Shown here: piece by piece, positions 28,180-36,176 of the stretch
How positions within the stretch are numbered: position 1 is the stretch's first letter
Layout of the letters: the number at the start of each line of letters is the position of its first letter
Origin: Oceanobacillus alkalisoli
GTDB taxonomy: Bacteria > Bacillota > Bacilli > Bacillales > Amphibacillaceae
DNA: 64,000 bases
Reading direction: 5' to 3'
NCBI RefSeq assembly: GCF_021556485.1
Contig: NZ_JAKGBW010000021.1
Coordinates: 1 to 64,000, forward strand
The notes under the pieces: generated by a model
Database searches by the model: none
Told to the model about the DNA's origin: nothing
The model's input: the letters and a program-made list of their open reading frames with translations, nothing else
Translations under genes and position numbers: made by a program

Positions 28180-29220
28180 ATGATGGTGACAATTACAAAT
28201 GAAAGATTAAGCGCTCAAACAGACATCCCCTTAAAGAAATACACCGTAGACAATGGAAATGGTTACGCCTTTTCCTGTCTGAACATCGGTGCTACGTTGA
28301 CGTCCCTAACGATGCCAGATAAAGACGGCAACATTCATAATGTTTTACTTGGTTTTAATGAACCGCAAGATTTTATAACAGACCAAACGTACTTCTTCGG
28401 AAAAGCCATCGGCAGAGTTGGCGGAAGAATTAAAGATGGAGCTTTCCAGTATAATAATGAACATATTCAACTGCCACAAAATGAAGGGAATAACACATTA
28501 CATGGTGGCAACAATGGATTCCATAGCTTATGGTGGGACGTTTCCGCACTTGGGAATGGTATTATTTTTACAAAAACGATTCAATCCGAGACGGACGGAT
28601 TCCCAGCTAAGCTCATTGCGTCCATTTCGTACACTTGGATTTCCGGAAACCAGTTACAAATTGAATTTACCGGTGAGAATCAATCCGAAATTGCGACTTT
28701 ATTCAATCCAACCACCCATAATTACTTTAATTTAAACGATGATAAAACAGCAGGGCTGGGAGGTCATCAATTAAGCATCCGAGCGCGCAAGACGGTAGAG
28801 CTTGATGAAAACCAAATCCCGACTGGTAAACTACTAACTATTTCAGACACAGCTTACGACTTTAACAAGGAAAGTAATCTTTTAGAAAAACTGGAATCTG
28901 TCAAACAAACTGGTGCTTCTGGCTTTGATGACCCTTATAAGGTGACGGATTCAGAAGTTGCCGTATTAAGGAATTTAGATAACGGACGATGTATCCGCAT
29001 TCATTCTGATCGAAATGGACTGGTTTTTTATTCTTTAAATGCGACGGAATCAAAAATAACTGTAAATGATGGACATGCCCTTTCCCCTCATATGGCTGTT
29101 GCGCTCGAGCCACAAACATTACCTGGTGCGGTACATCATCCGGATTTTGGAAATATTGTGCTTGATGCCGGTGACAAAAAGACATACCGGATTATTTATG
29201 AATTATCTGTGGACGAATGA
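28180..29220 (+). CDS. galM: aldose 1-epimerase
   Basis: The roughly 346-residue mutarotase interconverts alpha and beta anomers of sugars. FGKAIGRVGGRIKDGAF, NTLHGGNNGFHSLWWDV, NPTTHNYFNL (catalytic His) and HMAVALEPQTLPGAVHHPDF (catalytic Glu) are conserved. The start is taken as ATG 28180; ATG 28183 and upstream GTG/TTG codons are alternatives because the SD is weak. Position next to araD and behind AraR-like boxes suggests a role with arabinose. Confidence 0.92.
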   Translation: MMVTITNERLSAQTDIPLKKYTVDNGNGYAFSCLNIGATLTSLTMPDKDGNIHNVLLGFNEPQDFITDQTYFFGKAIGRVGGRIKDGAFQYNNEHIQLPQNEGNNTLHGGNNGFHSLWWDVSALGNGIIFTKTIQSETDGFPAKLIASISYTWISGNQLQIEFTGENQSEIATLFNPTTHNYFNLNDDKTAGLGGHQLSIRARKTVELDENQIPTGKLLTISDTAYDFNKESNLLEKLESVKQTGASGFDDPYKVTDSEVAVLRNLDNGRCIRIHSDRNGLVFYSLNATESKITVNDGHALSPHMAVALEPQTLPGAVHHPDFGNIVLDAGDKKTYRIIYELSVDE

Positions 29221-29238
29221 TTTGAATAGATAAACTAG

Positions 29239-29285
29239 AGTGGCTGGGAGCAAAAAGAAATTGCCCTTCCAGTCACTCATTTTAT
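29239..29285 (+). terminator. terminator of galM
   Basis: GAGTGGCTGG (29239-29248) pairs with CCAGTCACTC (29269-29278) with one G-T wobble and is followed by ATTTTATTT. Confidence 0.65.
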
Positions 29286-29935
29286 TTCCTCCCGTAATCC
29301 GCCTTAATCTCGCCCCACTTTTTCGTATCCCATTTCTTAATTTTATTTTCGTACGTATGGGTATGAAGCCATTCAAGCGCCCGGTCAATCAAATTCCAAA
29401 TTTCTTCTGTTGATGCATCCCTTTTTAACGTTGTCGAAACCTTTTTTTCCCGTACCCATTTCATCGCATTGACCGAATCGGTATAAATTGTCTTCTCGCT
29501 GCCCTGTTTCTGCAAGAATGCGAGGGCATGCACAATTGCCAGGAATTCTCCTAAGTTATTCGTTCCCTTTTTAATCGGACCATAAGAAAAAACGACTTCT
29601 CCTGTACGCGTGTCTACCGCTTGATATTCAATCGGACCTGGATTTCCACGGGTACCGACGTCAACAGAAATACTGTCATAATCAATTTTTTCTTCAGGGG
29701 AATTTGCGGAAAGATTTCCCGCCGGCTTCTTGCGCTGCATGGCACTTGCATTTCCACCACTCCCCCAATTATTCTTCCAGCCCGCTTTATATGCCTTCTC
29801 TGCTTCCGCAAGACTAGGATATGATTTGAATTTTGCTTGTTTATAACCGCTCGTCTGTTTCTGGCAGTCTGCCCAGCTCGTATAAATACCAGGATTTCTG
29901 CCCTCCCAGACGACATAATATTTTTGCTTTGCCAT
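29282..29935 (-). CDS. rnhA: ribonuclease HI with N-terminal hybrid-binding domain
   Basis: The 217-residue protein joins an N-terminal viroplasmin/hybrid-binding domain (residues 1-50, YYVVWEGRNPGIYTSW) through a linker to an RNase H domain. Catalytic acids are in SVDVGTRGNPG, NNLGEFLAIVHAL, YTDSVNAMKWV and KKWGEIKADYG. The catalytic part strongly resembles the structurally known Bacillus halodurans RNase H1. It removes RNA from RNA/DNA hybrids. An inverted repeat (GTGCTTA/TAAGCAC) lies between it and the MFS gene downstream on the same strand. Confidence 0.95.
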   Translation of the reverse strand: MAKQKYYVVWEGRNPGIYTSWADCQKQTSGYKQAKFKSYPSLAEAEKAYKAGWKNNWGSGGNASAMQRKKPAGNLSANSPEEKIDYDSISVDVGTRGNPGPIEYQAVDTRTGEVVFSYGPIKKGTNNLGEFLAIVHALAFLQKQGSEKTIYTDSVNAMKWVREKKVSTTLKRDASTEEIWNLIDRALEWLHTHTYENKIKKWDTKKWGEIKADYGRK

Positions 29936-29974
29936 TATTGTACGACTCCTTTTTTAGGTGCTTACACCAATTAA

Positions 29975-31132
29975 CTAAGCACTTAATCTATCACGAGCTG
30001 CCCCTTTAAACAAGGCGAAAGCTGCAACAGATAAAATAATTCCTGAAATATACGGCAGTTCCATTGCAACCGAGTACAGAACTCCCCCAAGCACTGGGCC
30101 GATGATTCTTCCAAGAGAATCAACTGAAGATAAATAACCGGTCGTCTTCCCATAACCCGCACGTGATTTTTTCGTTAAGAGAGACGAAATACTCGGCCTA
30201 ATCACACCATTCCCCACTCCGAATATCGCAAGGAAAATAGCTGCGGTGATGAAGTTCTGTGTAAATAGGATGAGCGCAAATCCAATCGCTGAAATGATAA
30301 TCCCCGATTGAATAATCCGCACTTCGCCAAACTTTTTCGTCAATTTCCCCATATTCCCTTGAACCGCTGCACTCGCAAGGCCCATGATCATAAAAATATA
30401 TCCTAGCTTCACTGCGTCAAGCCCGGCTTTAGCTGCTGCGAAATAAGCAAATGTCGCTTCCAGCCCTGCAAGGGATAGTGTAATGAAAAATTGCAAGAAG
30501 TAAAGAGTCGCAAACGGTCCCGCAATTGCTTTACGGAAGGGCTGTTTCTTGTCTGCACCCGCTTTTCCAGCTTCTGAATATTGCAAGGACTCTTTTAAGA
30601 AAAACATGACGAAAAGGAGTGTCAGAAACGATAAGGCTCCCGCTATGTAAAATGGTGCATGCAGATTGATATTTGTAAATACCCCGCCGATTGCAGGACC
30701 GAAAATAAATCCTAATCCTGTCGCAGCACCGATTATCCCCATTCCTTTACTGCGGTCTTCTTCCGTTGTGATGTCTGCAACGTACGCCATCACGGTCGGC
30801 ATGTTTGCTGCTGACAATGCCCCGCCGATAACCCTGGCGACAAACAGCATCCATACTTGTGTAGATAGAGACATAAGGAAAAAGGATAGCGATAAGCCAA
30901 ATATACCTACCATAATAACTGGTTTTCTGCCATACCTGTCCGATATCCTCCCCCACATCGGCGCAAAAAGAAATTGCATGAATGAATATACTGCCATTAA
31001 TAATCCAAGTTCCGTAGGCGAGGCACCGAGGTCCTCCGCATAGAACGGGAGCACTGGAATGATGATTCCAAAGCCGACCATCACAAGGAACATGATCATA
31101 AAGAGAATTGGCAGCACTTTTTTTAGTTTCAA
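29975..31132 (-). CDS. MFS drug exporter, DHA1 family
   Basis: This protein has 12 membrane helices and motif A (GRISDRYGRKPVIMVG); motif C-like GPAIGGVF at the end of helix 5 marks a drug:proton antiporter. It resembles the Bmr/NorA group. I choose the TTG at 31132 (385 residues) because AAAGGTGG lies 7 bases upstream; the ATG at 31153 would add seven residues and has a poor SD. It may be co-transcribed with rnhA, 39 bases further. Substrates are unknown. Confidence 0.85.
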   Translation of the reverse strand: MKLKKVLPILFMIMFLVMVGFGIIIPVLPFYAEDLGASPTELGLLMAVYSFMQFLFAPMWGRISDRYGRKPVIMVGIFGLSLSFFLMSLSTQVWMLFVARVIGGALSAANMPTVMAYVADITTEEDRSKGMGIIGAATGLGFIFGPAIGGVFTNINLHAPFYIAGALSFLTLLFVMFFLKESLQYSEAGKAGADKKQPFRKAIAGPFATLYFLQFFITLSLAGLEATFAYFAAAKAGLDAVKLGYIFMIMGLASAAVQGNMGKLTKKFGEVRIIQSGIIISAIGFALILFTQNFITAAIFLAIFGVGNGVIRPSISSLLTKKSRAGYGKTTGYLSSVDSLGRIIGPVLGGVLYSVAMELPYISGIILSVAAFALFKGAARDRLSA

Positions 31133-31278
31133 GTTTATACCACCTTTATTCATTAACCTTACTTTTCCACTGTATATGTTGAATTTAAGTTCTTCACTTC
31201 TGTAACAGTATAATTTATGCTAGTTTATTCTTCTCCTTAAAGGATGGAATTCACCTTATTTAGCTTCTTTTTTTATGC

Positions 31279-31744
31279 TAGGCCCCTTCTATGAGACAGT
31301 TTCACGGAGCTAGAGCTAATTTTGTCTAATAGGCCCCTCCTATGAGACAGTTTCACGGAGCTAGAGCTAATTTTGTCTGATAGGCCCCTCCTATGAGACA
31401 GTTTCACGGAGCTAGAGCTAATTTTGTCTGATAGGCCCCTCCTATGAGACAGTTTCACGGAGCTAGAGCTAATTTTGTCTGATAGGCTCCTCCTATGAGA
31501 CAGTTTCACGGAGCTAGAGCAAATTTTGTCTAATAGGCCCCTCCTATGAGACAGTTTCACGGAGCTAGAGCAAATTTTGTCTGATAGGCTCCTCCTATGA
31601 GACAGTTTCACGGAGCTAGAGCAAATTTTGTCTAATAGGCCCCACTTATGAGACAATTTCACAGATTTAGACCTAATTTCGTCTAATAAAACTCTTATAC
31701 GAGACAGTTTCACGGTTCTAAAGCTGATCTTGTCTAAGAGAACT
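31279..31744. repeat. 51-bp tandem repeat array, nine units
   Basis: Units start at 31293 and recur exactly every 51 bases up to 31701 (GAGACAGTTTCACGGAGCTA, then AGAGC(T/A)AATTTTGTCT and TAGGC(C/T)CCTCCTAT). The first seven are nearly identical and the last two are diverged. AGACA and TGTCT in each unit could pair as a hairpin. Because 51 is divisible by three, one minus-strand frame stays open (17-residue repeat), but its GTG start lacks an SD, so it is probably not a gene. The array lies between two MFS genes. Confidence 0.92.
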
Positions 31745-31822
31745 CTTATATAAATCTATCGCTTTCATTATACGCTAATATAGAAAATATGGCAGGTGTG
31801 ATGTCTTTTTTCGCAGTGAAAA

Positions 31823-31855
31823 AAGCAGGCTGTACCAAGGCAGCCTGCTTAGCTT
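31823..31855. terminator. terminator of second MFS gene
   Basis: AAGCAGGCTG (31823-31832) pairs perfectly with CAGCCTGCTT (31841-31850); on the minus strand the stem runs into TTTTTTC. Confidence 0.85.
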
Positions 31856-31862
31856 TTCACTA

Positions 31863-33008
31863 TTATTTTCCCTTAACAGGATATTTCCTCGCAATGAATA
31901 GCAAGATCACTCCAACCGCCATCATCGTAATCGCACTTGAAAAGAACGGCAGTCCCAACGTCTCTGCAGTCGCTCCAGAAACAAACGAACCGGCAACTGC
32001 ACCAAAGGAAAAGAATGCATAAAAGATTCCATACGCTTTCCCGCGGTCCACTTTAGATGAAGCCTCTGCAACAATCTTGTTCATCGAAGGGAATACAAAA
32101 GCAAAACCGATGCCATAAACGACCATGAGTAGCATATTCAACCAATAAATGGACACGATATTCAGCATAATATGCACAGAACCAATAATCATGATTCCTG
32201 TAATGACAAGCGATAAGGAAGAAAGCCGGTCAAATATCCGGTTGATAGGCGTCAAGAAAACAATGAGTGCCACAATGCCATAGGTGCTTAACATCATTCC
32301 CGTTGTTTCCGAGGTAAGTCCCATATCGCTCACCTTTAAAGGCAAGGCAAATGCCAATGTTCCGTTACTGATCATCAAAGCAAACGCGGCAAGTGATGCT
32401 TGGAGAACTAACGGATGCTTCAGAAGCGGCATGAATTCACTTAAAGAAAACTTCCCCTTCTCCGTAGACACATAGGACTCCTCAATAAACTGATAAATTA
32501 AAAACGAACTGATGAAAAATAAAACCGCTACAAAGATGAATACATATTCAATTTGCGATCTTGCTGCCATCGCACCGCCAATTGCTGGACCTGCAATCGC
32601 CGCAATCCCGATAGCTGCACCTGTAAATGCCATTGATCTACCGCGAGTTTTTGACTTCGAGATGTCACCAACATACGCAAAAGCTGCCGGGATCAGCACC
32701 CCACCAGCAAGTCCGTGGAAGAAGCGAATAAAGAATAGCTGCCAACCGGACTGGGCAAGCGGATAAAAGATAAGGATGACTGCCGCAAAAAGCATCCCTG
32801 TTAAGAGCATTCTTTTTCTTCCATACCGGTCAATCCAATGCCCGCCGAAAATATTACCGATCATATTGGTCAGCGAATAAATAGCAACAATTGACCCGGC
32901 CAAAAGATGAGATGCTCCTAATTCCATCGCATACGGCGTAATAATCGGCAACTGGATAAATGTATCCAAGAATGATACAACGATAATAATAAATAAAATT
33001 CTACTCAT
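31863..33008 (-). CDS. MFS transporter, DHA1 family
   Basis: The 381-residue protein has 12 predicted helices with motif A (GGHWIDRYGRKRMLLTG) and AAIGIAAIAGPAIGGAMAAR at helix 5, typical of drug:proton antiporters. It is a distant paralogue of the exporter at 29975-31132 and transcribed in the same direction, but the two are separated by the tandem array and a terminator. AAGAGGTT precedes the ATG. Substrate is unknown. Confidence 0.88.
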   Translation of the reverse strand: MSRILFIIIVVSFLDTFIQLPIITPYAMELGASHLLAGSIVAIYSLTNMIGNIFGGHWIDRYGRKRMLLTGMLFAAVILIFYPLAQSGWQLFFIRFFHGLAGGVLIPAAFAYVGDISKSKTRGRSMAFTGAAIGIAAIAGPAIGGAMAARSQIEYVFIFVAVLFFISSFLIYQFIEESYVSTEKGKFSLSEFMPLLKHPLVLQASLAAFALMISNGTLAFALPLKVSDMGLTSETTGMMLSTYGIVALIVFLTPINRIFDRLSSLSLVITGIMIIGSVHIMLNIVSIYWLNMLLMVVYGIGFAFVFPSMNKIVAEASSKVDRGKAYGIFYAFFSFGAVAGSFVSGATAETLGLPFFSSAITMMAVGVILLFIARKYPVKGK

Positions 33009-33170
33009 ACTATAACCTCTTCACAGATTTTTCTATCCATCATTATACCTGAATAGGGTGAAATATACAGTTGATAGGGGCTAACAGAAAACTTATTTCA
33101 GATAAATTGTTACAACCTTGTCAACTCCTATATAATTAAATGATACCCAATACATGCAGGAGGGAATGTG

Positions 33171-33743
33171 ATGGCAAATAAACTAATCTTAGCCTCATCA
33201 TCACCAAGAAGACAAGAACTGTTGCTTCAAGTAAAGATACCTTTTACGGTTGAACCTGCAGACATTGATGAATCACAGATCACTACAACAGACCCAATCG
33301 AGAAGGTAAAGCAACTAGCAATTTGGAAAGGTGAAAATATCCCAATTCACCATCCCAACACAGTCGTCTTATCAGCTGACACGATCGTTTCTTATGAGCA
33401 CACGATTTTTGAAAAGCCCCGTAATCAAACTGAAGCAAAGCAAATGATTTCTACTTTAAGCGATCAAGTCCATGATGTGTATACAGGTGTGATGATTCGT
33501 TCTTTACAAAAGAAAACTGTTTTTGTGGAACGCACGCGTGTGGAATTTTGGCCACTTAGTGAAGAAGAAATTGACGCGTATGTAGCAACAGAAGATCCTT
33601 ATGATAAAGCTGGTGCATACGGCATTCAGAGTCTAGGTGCGATGTTTGTAAAACAGATTATCGGCGATTATTATACGGTAGTCGGCTTGCCGCTATCCCG
33701 GGTTGTGAGGGAATTACGAGATTTTGGGATCGTTATAGAGTAG
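33171..33743 (+). CDS. maf: Maf nucleotide pyrophosphatase
   Basis: The 190-residue protein hydrolyses non-canonical or pyrimidine nucleoside triphosphates to monophosphates. LASSSPRRQELL at the N-terminus, SADTIVSYEHTIFEKP, EKP-type loop, HDVYTGVMI and YDKAGAYGIQSLGA are conserved Maf motifs. ATG 33171 follows AGGAGGG; GTG 33168 is one codon upstream. In B. subtilis maf sits with radC and mreB, whereas here it is alone. Confidence 0.92.
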   Translation: MANKLILASSSPRRQELLLQVKIPFTVEPADIDESQITTTDPIEKVKQLAIWKGENIPIHHPNTVVLSADTIVSYEHTIFEKPRNQTEAKQMISTLSDQVHDVYTGVMIRSLQKKTVFVERTRVEFWPLSEEEIDAYVATEDPYDKAGAYGIQSLGAMFVKQIIGDYYTVVGLPLSRVVRELRDFGIVIE

Positions 33744-33749
33744 AACCCA

Positions 33750-34030
33750 CACAAAAAATCATCTGCCGCTTCCGCTATTTTCTTTTGCGGATGCAAAACA
33801 TTTTCATGGCAACTTAAGGCGCTTACAATTAGTCCTCTGCTTTCAATCTTATTCCTAAATTCCTGTTGTTTTTGTTTATTGCCAAGCAGCTCATCAACCC
33901 TACAATGTGCATCACCGGGATGCCCGCCTGTCCCAAGTTCCACCGCTTCAACACCTTTAGCCGTAACATAATCAAGCATCTCTTCCAAGCCTTTAGCGGA
34001 AAACAATACAGTAAAAACACCTAGCTTCAT
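33750..34030 (-). pseudogene. sugar phosphate isomerase/epimerase, N-terminal fragment
   Basis: About 93 residues (MKLGVFTVLFSAKGLEEML, GVEAVELGTGGHPGDAHC, SALSCHENVLHPQKKIAEA) match the start of TIM-barrel sugar epimerases of roughly 270-300 residues. Homology stops near position 33755, where the frame runs antisense into the end of maf. The C-terminal two-thirds are missing. It is divergent from the LacI-family regulator, as expected of an old target gene. Confidence 0.75.
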
Positions 34031-34130
34031 CGAAACGCCTCCCTTTGTAATCCGTTACATTCATTATACATAAAAAGAACAAAGCCAAGCTAAAAGATTA
34101 TATATTTCGAAAATAAACGTAATTTAGTAT

Positions 34131-34178
34131 TGACAAACAACTCATTCGCCACTAAAATAAATTGTAATCGATTTCAAT
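34131..34178 (+). promoter_or_regulatory. promoter and palindromic operator of the LacI-family gene
   Basis: TTGACA (34131-34136) and TAAAAT (34153-34158) form a promoter with a 16-base spacer. ATTGTAATCGATTTCAAT (34161-34178) is a near-perfect palindrome centred on CG, a typical LacI/GalR-family site, positioned to block transcription. Autoregulation is inferred. Confidence 0.7.
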
Positions 34179-34215
34179 TCAGGATATTATACCCGAGAAT
34201 AGAGGTAGAACGAAC

Positions 34216-35199
34216 GTGGCAAACATACAACAAATTGCAAAAAAAGCAGGAGTTTCTGTTGCGACGGTATCAAGGGTTTTAAATAACGCTACCTCAGTCA
34301 CTCCAAAAACAAGAAGTAAGGTGGAGCACGCAATCAATGAATTGAATTATGAGCCAAGTATGCTCGGGCGAAATTTAAGAAACTCAGAGAGCCGGCAAAT
34401 ACTCGTTTTACTGCCAGGTATCTCCAACCCGTTCTATTCGGAAATTATTAACGGGATTCAAACAACAGCCATTGCCAATAACTACAACATCCTTCTATGT
34501 GAAACAGATTCAAAGCCTGAGCGGGAAAATATTTACTTCAATATGGTCAAAAACAAACTGGCTGATGGCGTTATATCCATGGATCCCACCGTCAATATGA
34601 AGAAACTCAAAAAATTAGCTGAAAAACATCCCGTCATTCTCTGCAGTGAATATGAAAAAGGCGGCAGCATCCCCTACGTGACAATAGATAGTGAACTGGC
34701 AGCCTACCAAGTCGTCAAACACCTTATCCGTCTTGGCAATGAAAAAGTTGCCCTTATCAATTCCGATGAAAAATTTCTGTATGCAAGGTTACGCCGTTCA
34801 GGTTATGAACGTGCCTTAAAAGAATTTAATCTGCCTTTAAAAAGTGAATGGATTTATCATACGAAAAACCTCGATTTCCAACAAGGTGTCCAGGCAATGA
34901 GAATGCTGCTCCAGCTCGAGGAGAAACCGTCAGCTGTGTTCGCTGTTTCGGATACATTAGCAATCGGGGCGTTAAAAGCAATCAACTTAGAGCCAGGACA
35001 CCCGAGTATTGCAGTTGTCGGTTTTGATAATATTAGTTTTTCGAATATGACTAATCCAACCTTAACGACCGTTTCCCAACCGATGCATCAAATGGGTTGT
35101 CTTGCCGTTGAGATGCTATTGAGCAAAATGAAAAATGAAAAAGTAGACAGCATTGTGTTGGAGCATGAATTGATCATTCGTGAATCAACCATGGGGTAG
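34216..35199 (+). CDS. LacI/GalR-family transcriptional regulator
   Basis: The 327-residue repressor starts with a classic LacI helix-turn-helix (ANIQQIAKKAGVSVATVSRVLNN) and hinge, followed by a periplasmic-binding-like effector domain (LLPGISNPFYSEII, VVGFDNISFSNMTNPTLTTV). The start is GTG with AGAGGT about 8 bases upstream. It heads a locus of epimerase, Gfo/Idh dehydrogenase and CUT2-type ABC transporter genes, which it probably controls. The effector sugar is unknown. Confidence 0.92.
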   Translation: MANIQQIAKKAGVSVATVSRVLNNATSVTPKTRSKVEHAINELNYEPSMLGRNLRNSESRQILVLLPGISNPFYSEIINGIQTTAIANNYNILLCETDSKPERENIYFNMVKNKLADGVISMDPTVNMKKLKKLAEKHPVILCSEYEKGGSIPYVTIDSELAAYQVVKHLIRLGNEKVALINSDEKFLYARLRRSGYERALKEFNLPLKSEWIYHTKNLDFQQGVQAMRMLLQLEEKPSAVFAVSDTLAIGALKAINLEPGHPSIAVVGFDNISFSNMTNPTLTTVSQPMHQMGCLAVEMLLSKMKNEKVDSIVLEHELIIRESTMG

Positions 35200-35238
35200 C
35201 AGTCATTCTTTTCATTTTAAGTAAAGGAGGTTTTGCTA

Positions 35239-35319
35239 ATGAAATTCAATGTGGGTATCATTGACTGCGGTTCCATTGCGCTTGAAACTTCTTTCTCACA
35301 ACTCAAATTTTCCGAATAA
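35239..35319 (+). pseudogene. Gfo/Idh/MocA dehydrogenase, N-terminal stub
   Basis: A perfect AAAGGAGG leads into ATG and MKFNVGIIDCGSIAL, the start of a Rossmann-fold sugar dehydrogenase (usual GxGxxx motif read here as GIIDCGSIA). After 27 codons the frame stops, and the next gene begins 44 bases later. Most of a roughly 330-codon gene has been deleted, leaving its ribosome binding site and N-terminus. Confidence 0.7.
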
Positions 35320-35362
35320 ACGCATAATTGGAACGAAAAATGTATCATTTCAGGAGGATGAC

Positions 35363-36166
35363 ATGTTCCATAATCTTGCTATCAATTCAAATACGTATCA
35401 TGGTTTTTCACTGGAACAAGCAATAAAAGGTGCAAGTAAAGCCGGCTTCAAACAAATCGAGCTAGCGGCAGTTGATCACACTCCCCACCTTTTAGCCGAT
35501 ATGACAGATACAGAACTCCAAGCAAAGAAAACATTGCTGGAAAGCTACGGAATGACCTGTATTGGAATAGGCGCGCACAGCAATCTATTGACCGATGCAG
35601 GTATCGAAAATTTACTCAACAGCATGAAGCTTGCAACGTATTTCAATTGCACCTATCTTATCACTTCCACCGGTGAAGCCCACGGAGATACAGACATTAC
35701 GCATGATGAAAAATTGCTTATAAAAAACCTTGAACCGGTTTTGCATAAGTGCGAGGAACTAGGTCTCACACTGGCAATTGAGACACATGGCACTCATTTT
35801 GCAACTGGGAATTCTTTGAAAAAGTTAGCCCAACAGTTAAACAACCGCTTCACGATTAACTATGACACTGCAAATGTGATTTTTTACGGAGATGTGCTGC
35901 CGTATGATGATTTGACAACTTGTATAGACAGGGTGGCGTTTATCCATTTAAAAGATAAGCTTGGAAAGAATAAAGAGTGGAACTTCCCCGCAATCGGTGA
36001 TGGTCATTTGGACTTCAAGCGCATTTTTCACGTTTTAGAATCAGGAAATTTCAACGGGCCAATCAGTGTCGAAATTGAGTTTACACCAGACGATCCAAAA
36101 ACATTAGAAGAAGTAAATCATGCAGTGGAAAGATCCTTTTATTATCTCAAGCGATTACTAGAGTAG
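35363..36166 (+). CDS. sugar phosphate isomerase/epimerase (xylose isomerase-like TIM barrel)
   Basis: From ATG 35363 (AGGAGG 5 bases upstream) the product has 267 residues. GFKQIELAAVDH, NCTYLITSTGEAHGD, LAIETHGTHFATG, NYDTANVIFYG, VAFIHLKDKLG and GPISVEIEF follow the order of the AP endonuclease 2-like sugar epimerases, with metal ligands at the Glu, His and Asp of these strands. It probably isomerises the imported sugar or an oxidised derivative. The longer open frame from 35249 crosses the Gfo/Idh stub and is not the start. Confidence 0.88.
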   Translation: MFHNLAINSNTYHGFSLEQAIKGASKAGFKQIELAAVDHTPHLLADMTDTELQAKKTLLESYGMTCIGIGAHSNLLTDAGIENLLNSMKLATYFNCTYLITSTGEAHGDTDITHDEKLLIKNLEPVLHKCEELGLTLAIETHGTHFATGNSLKKLAQQLNNRFTINYDTANVIFYGDVLPYDDLTTCIDRVAFIHLKDKLGKNKEWNFPAIGDGHLDFKRIFHVLESGNFNGPISVEIEFTPDDPKTLEEVNHAVERSFYYLKRLLE

Positions 36167-36176
36167 GAGAATCAGT

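Noticed and set aside
31273-31713. Minus-strand reading frame across the tandem array (146 codons, 17-residue repeat)
   Set aside because: It starts at GTG without an SD and is open only because the period is a multiple of three; not called as a gene.
31293-31744. CRISPR-like array
   Set aside because: The units are directly contiguous 51-bp tandem repeats without unique spacers, and no cas genes are nearby.
35249-35362. Upstream extension of the sugar epimerase frame
   Set aside because: It runs through the Gfo/Idh stub in another frame; the ATG at 35363 has an excellent SD.
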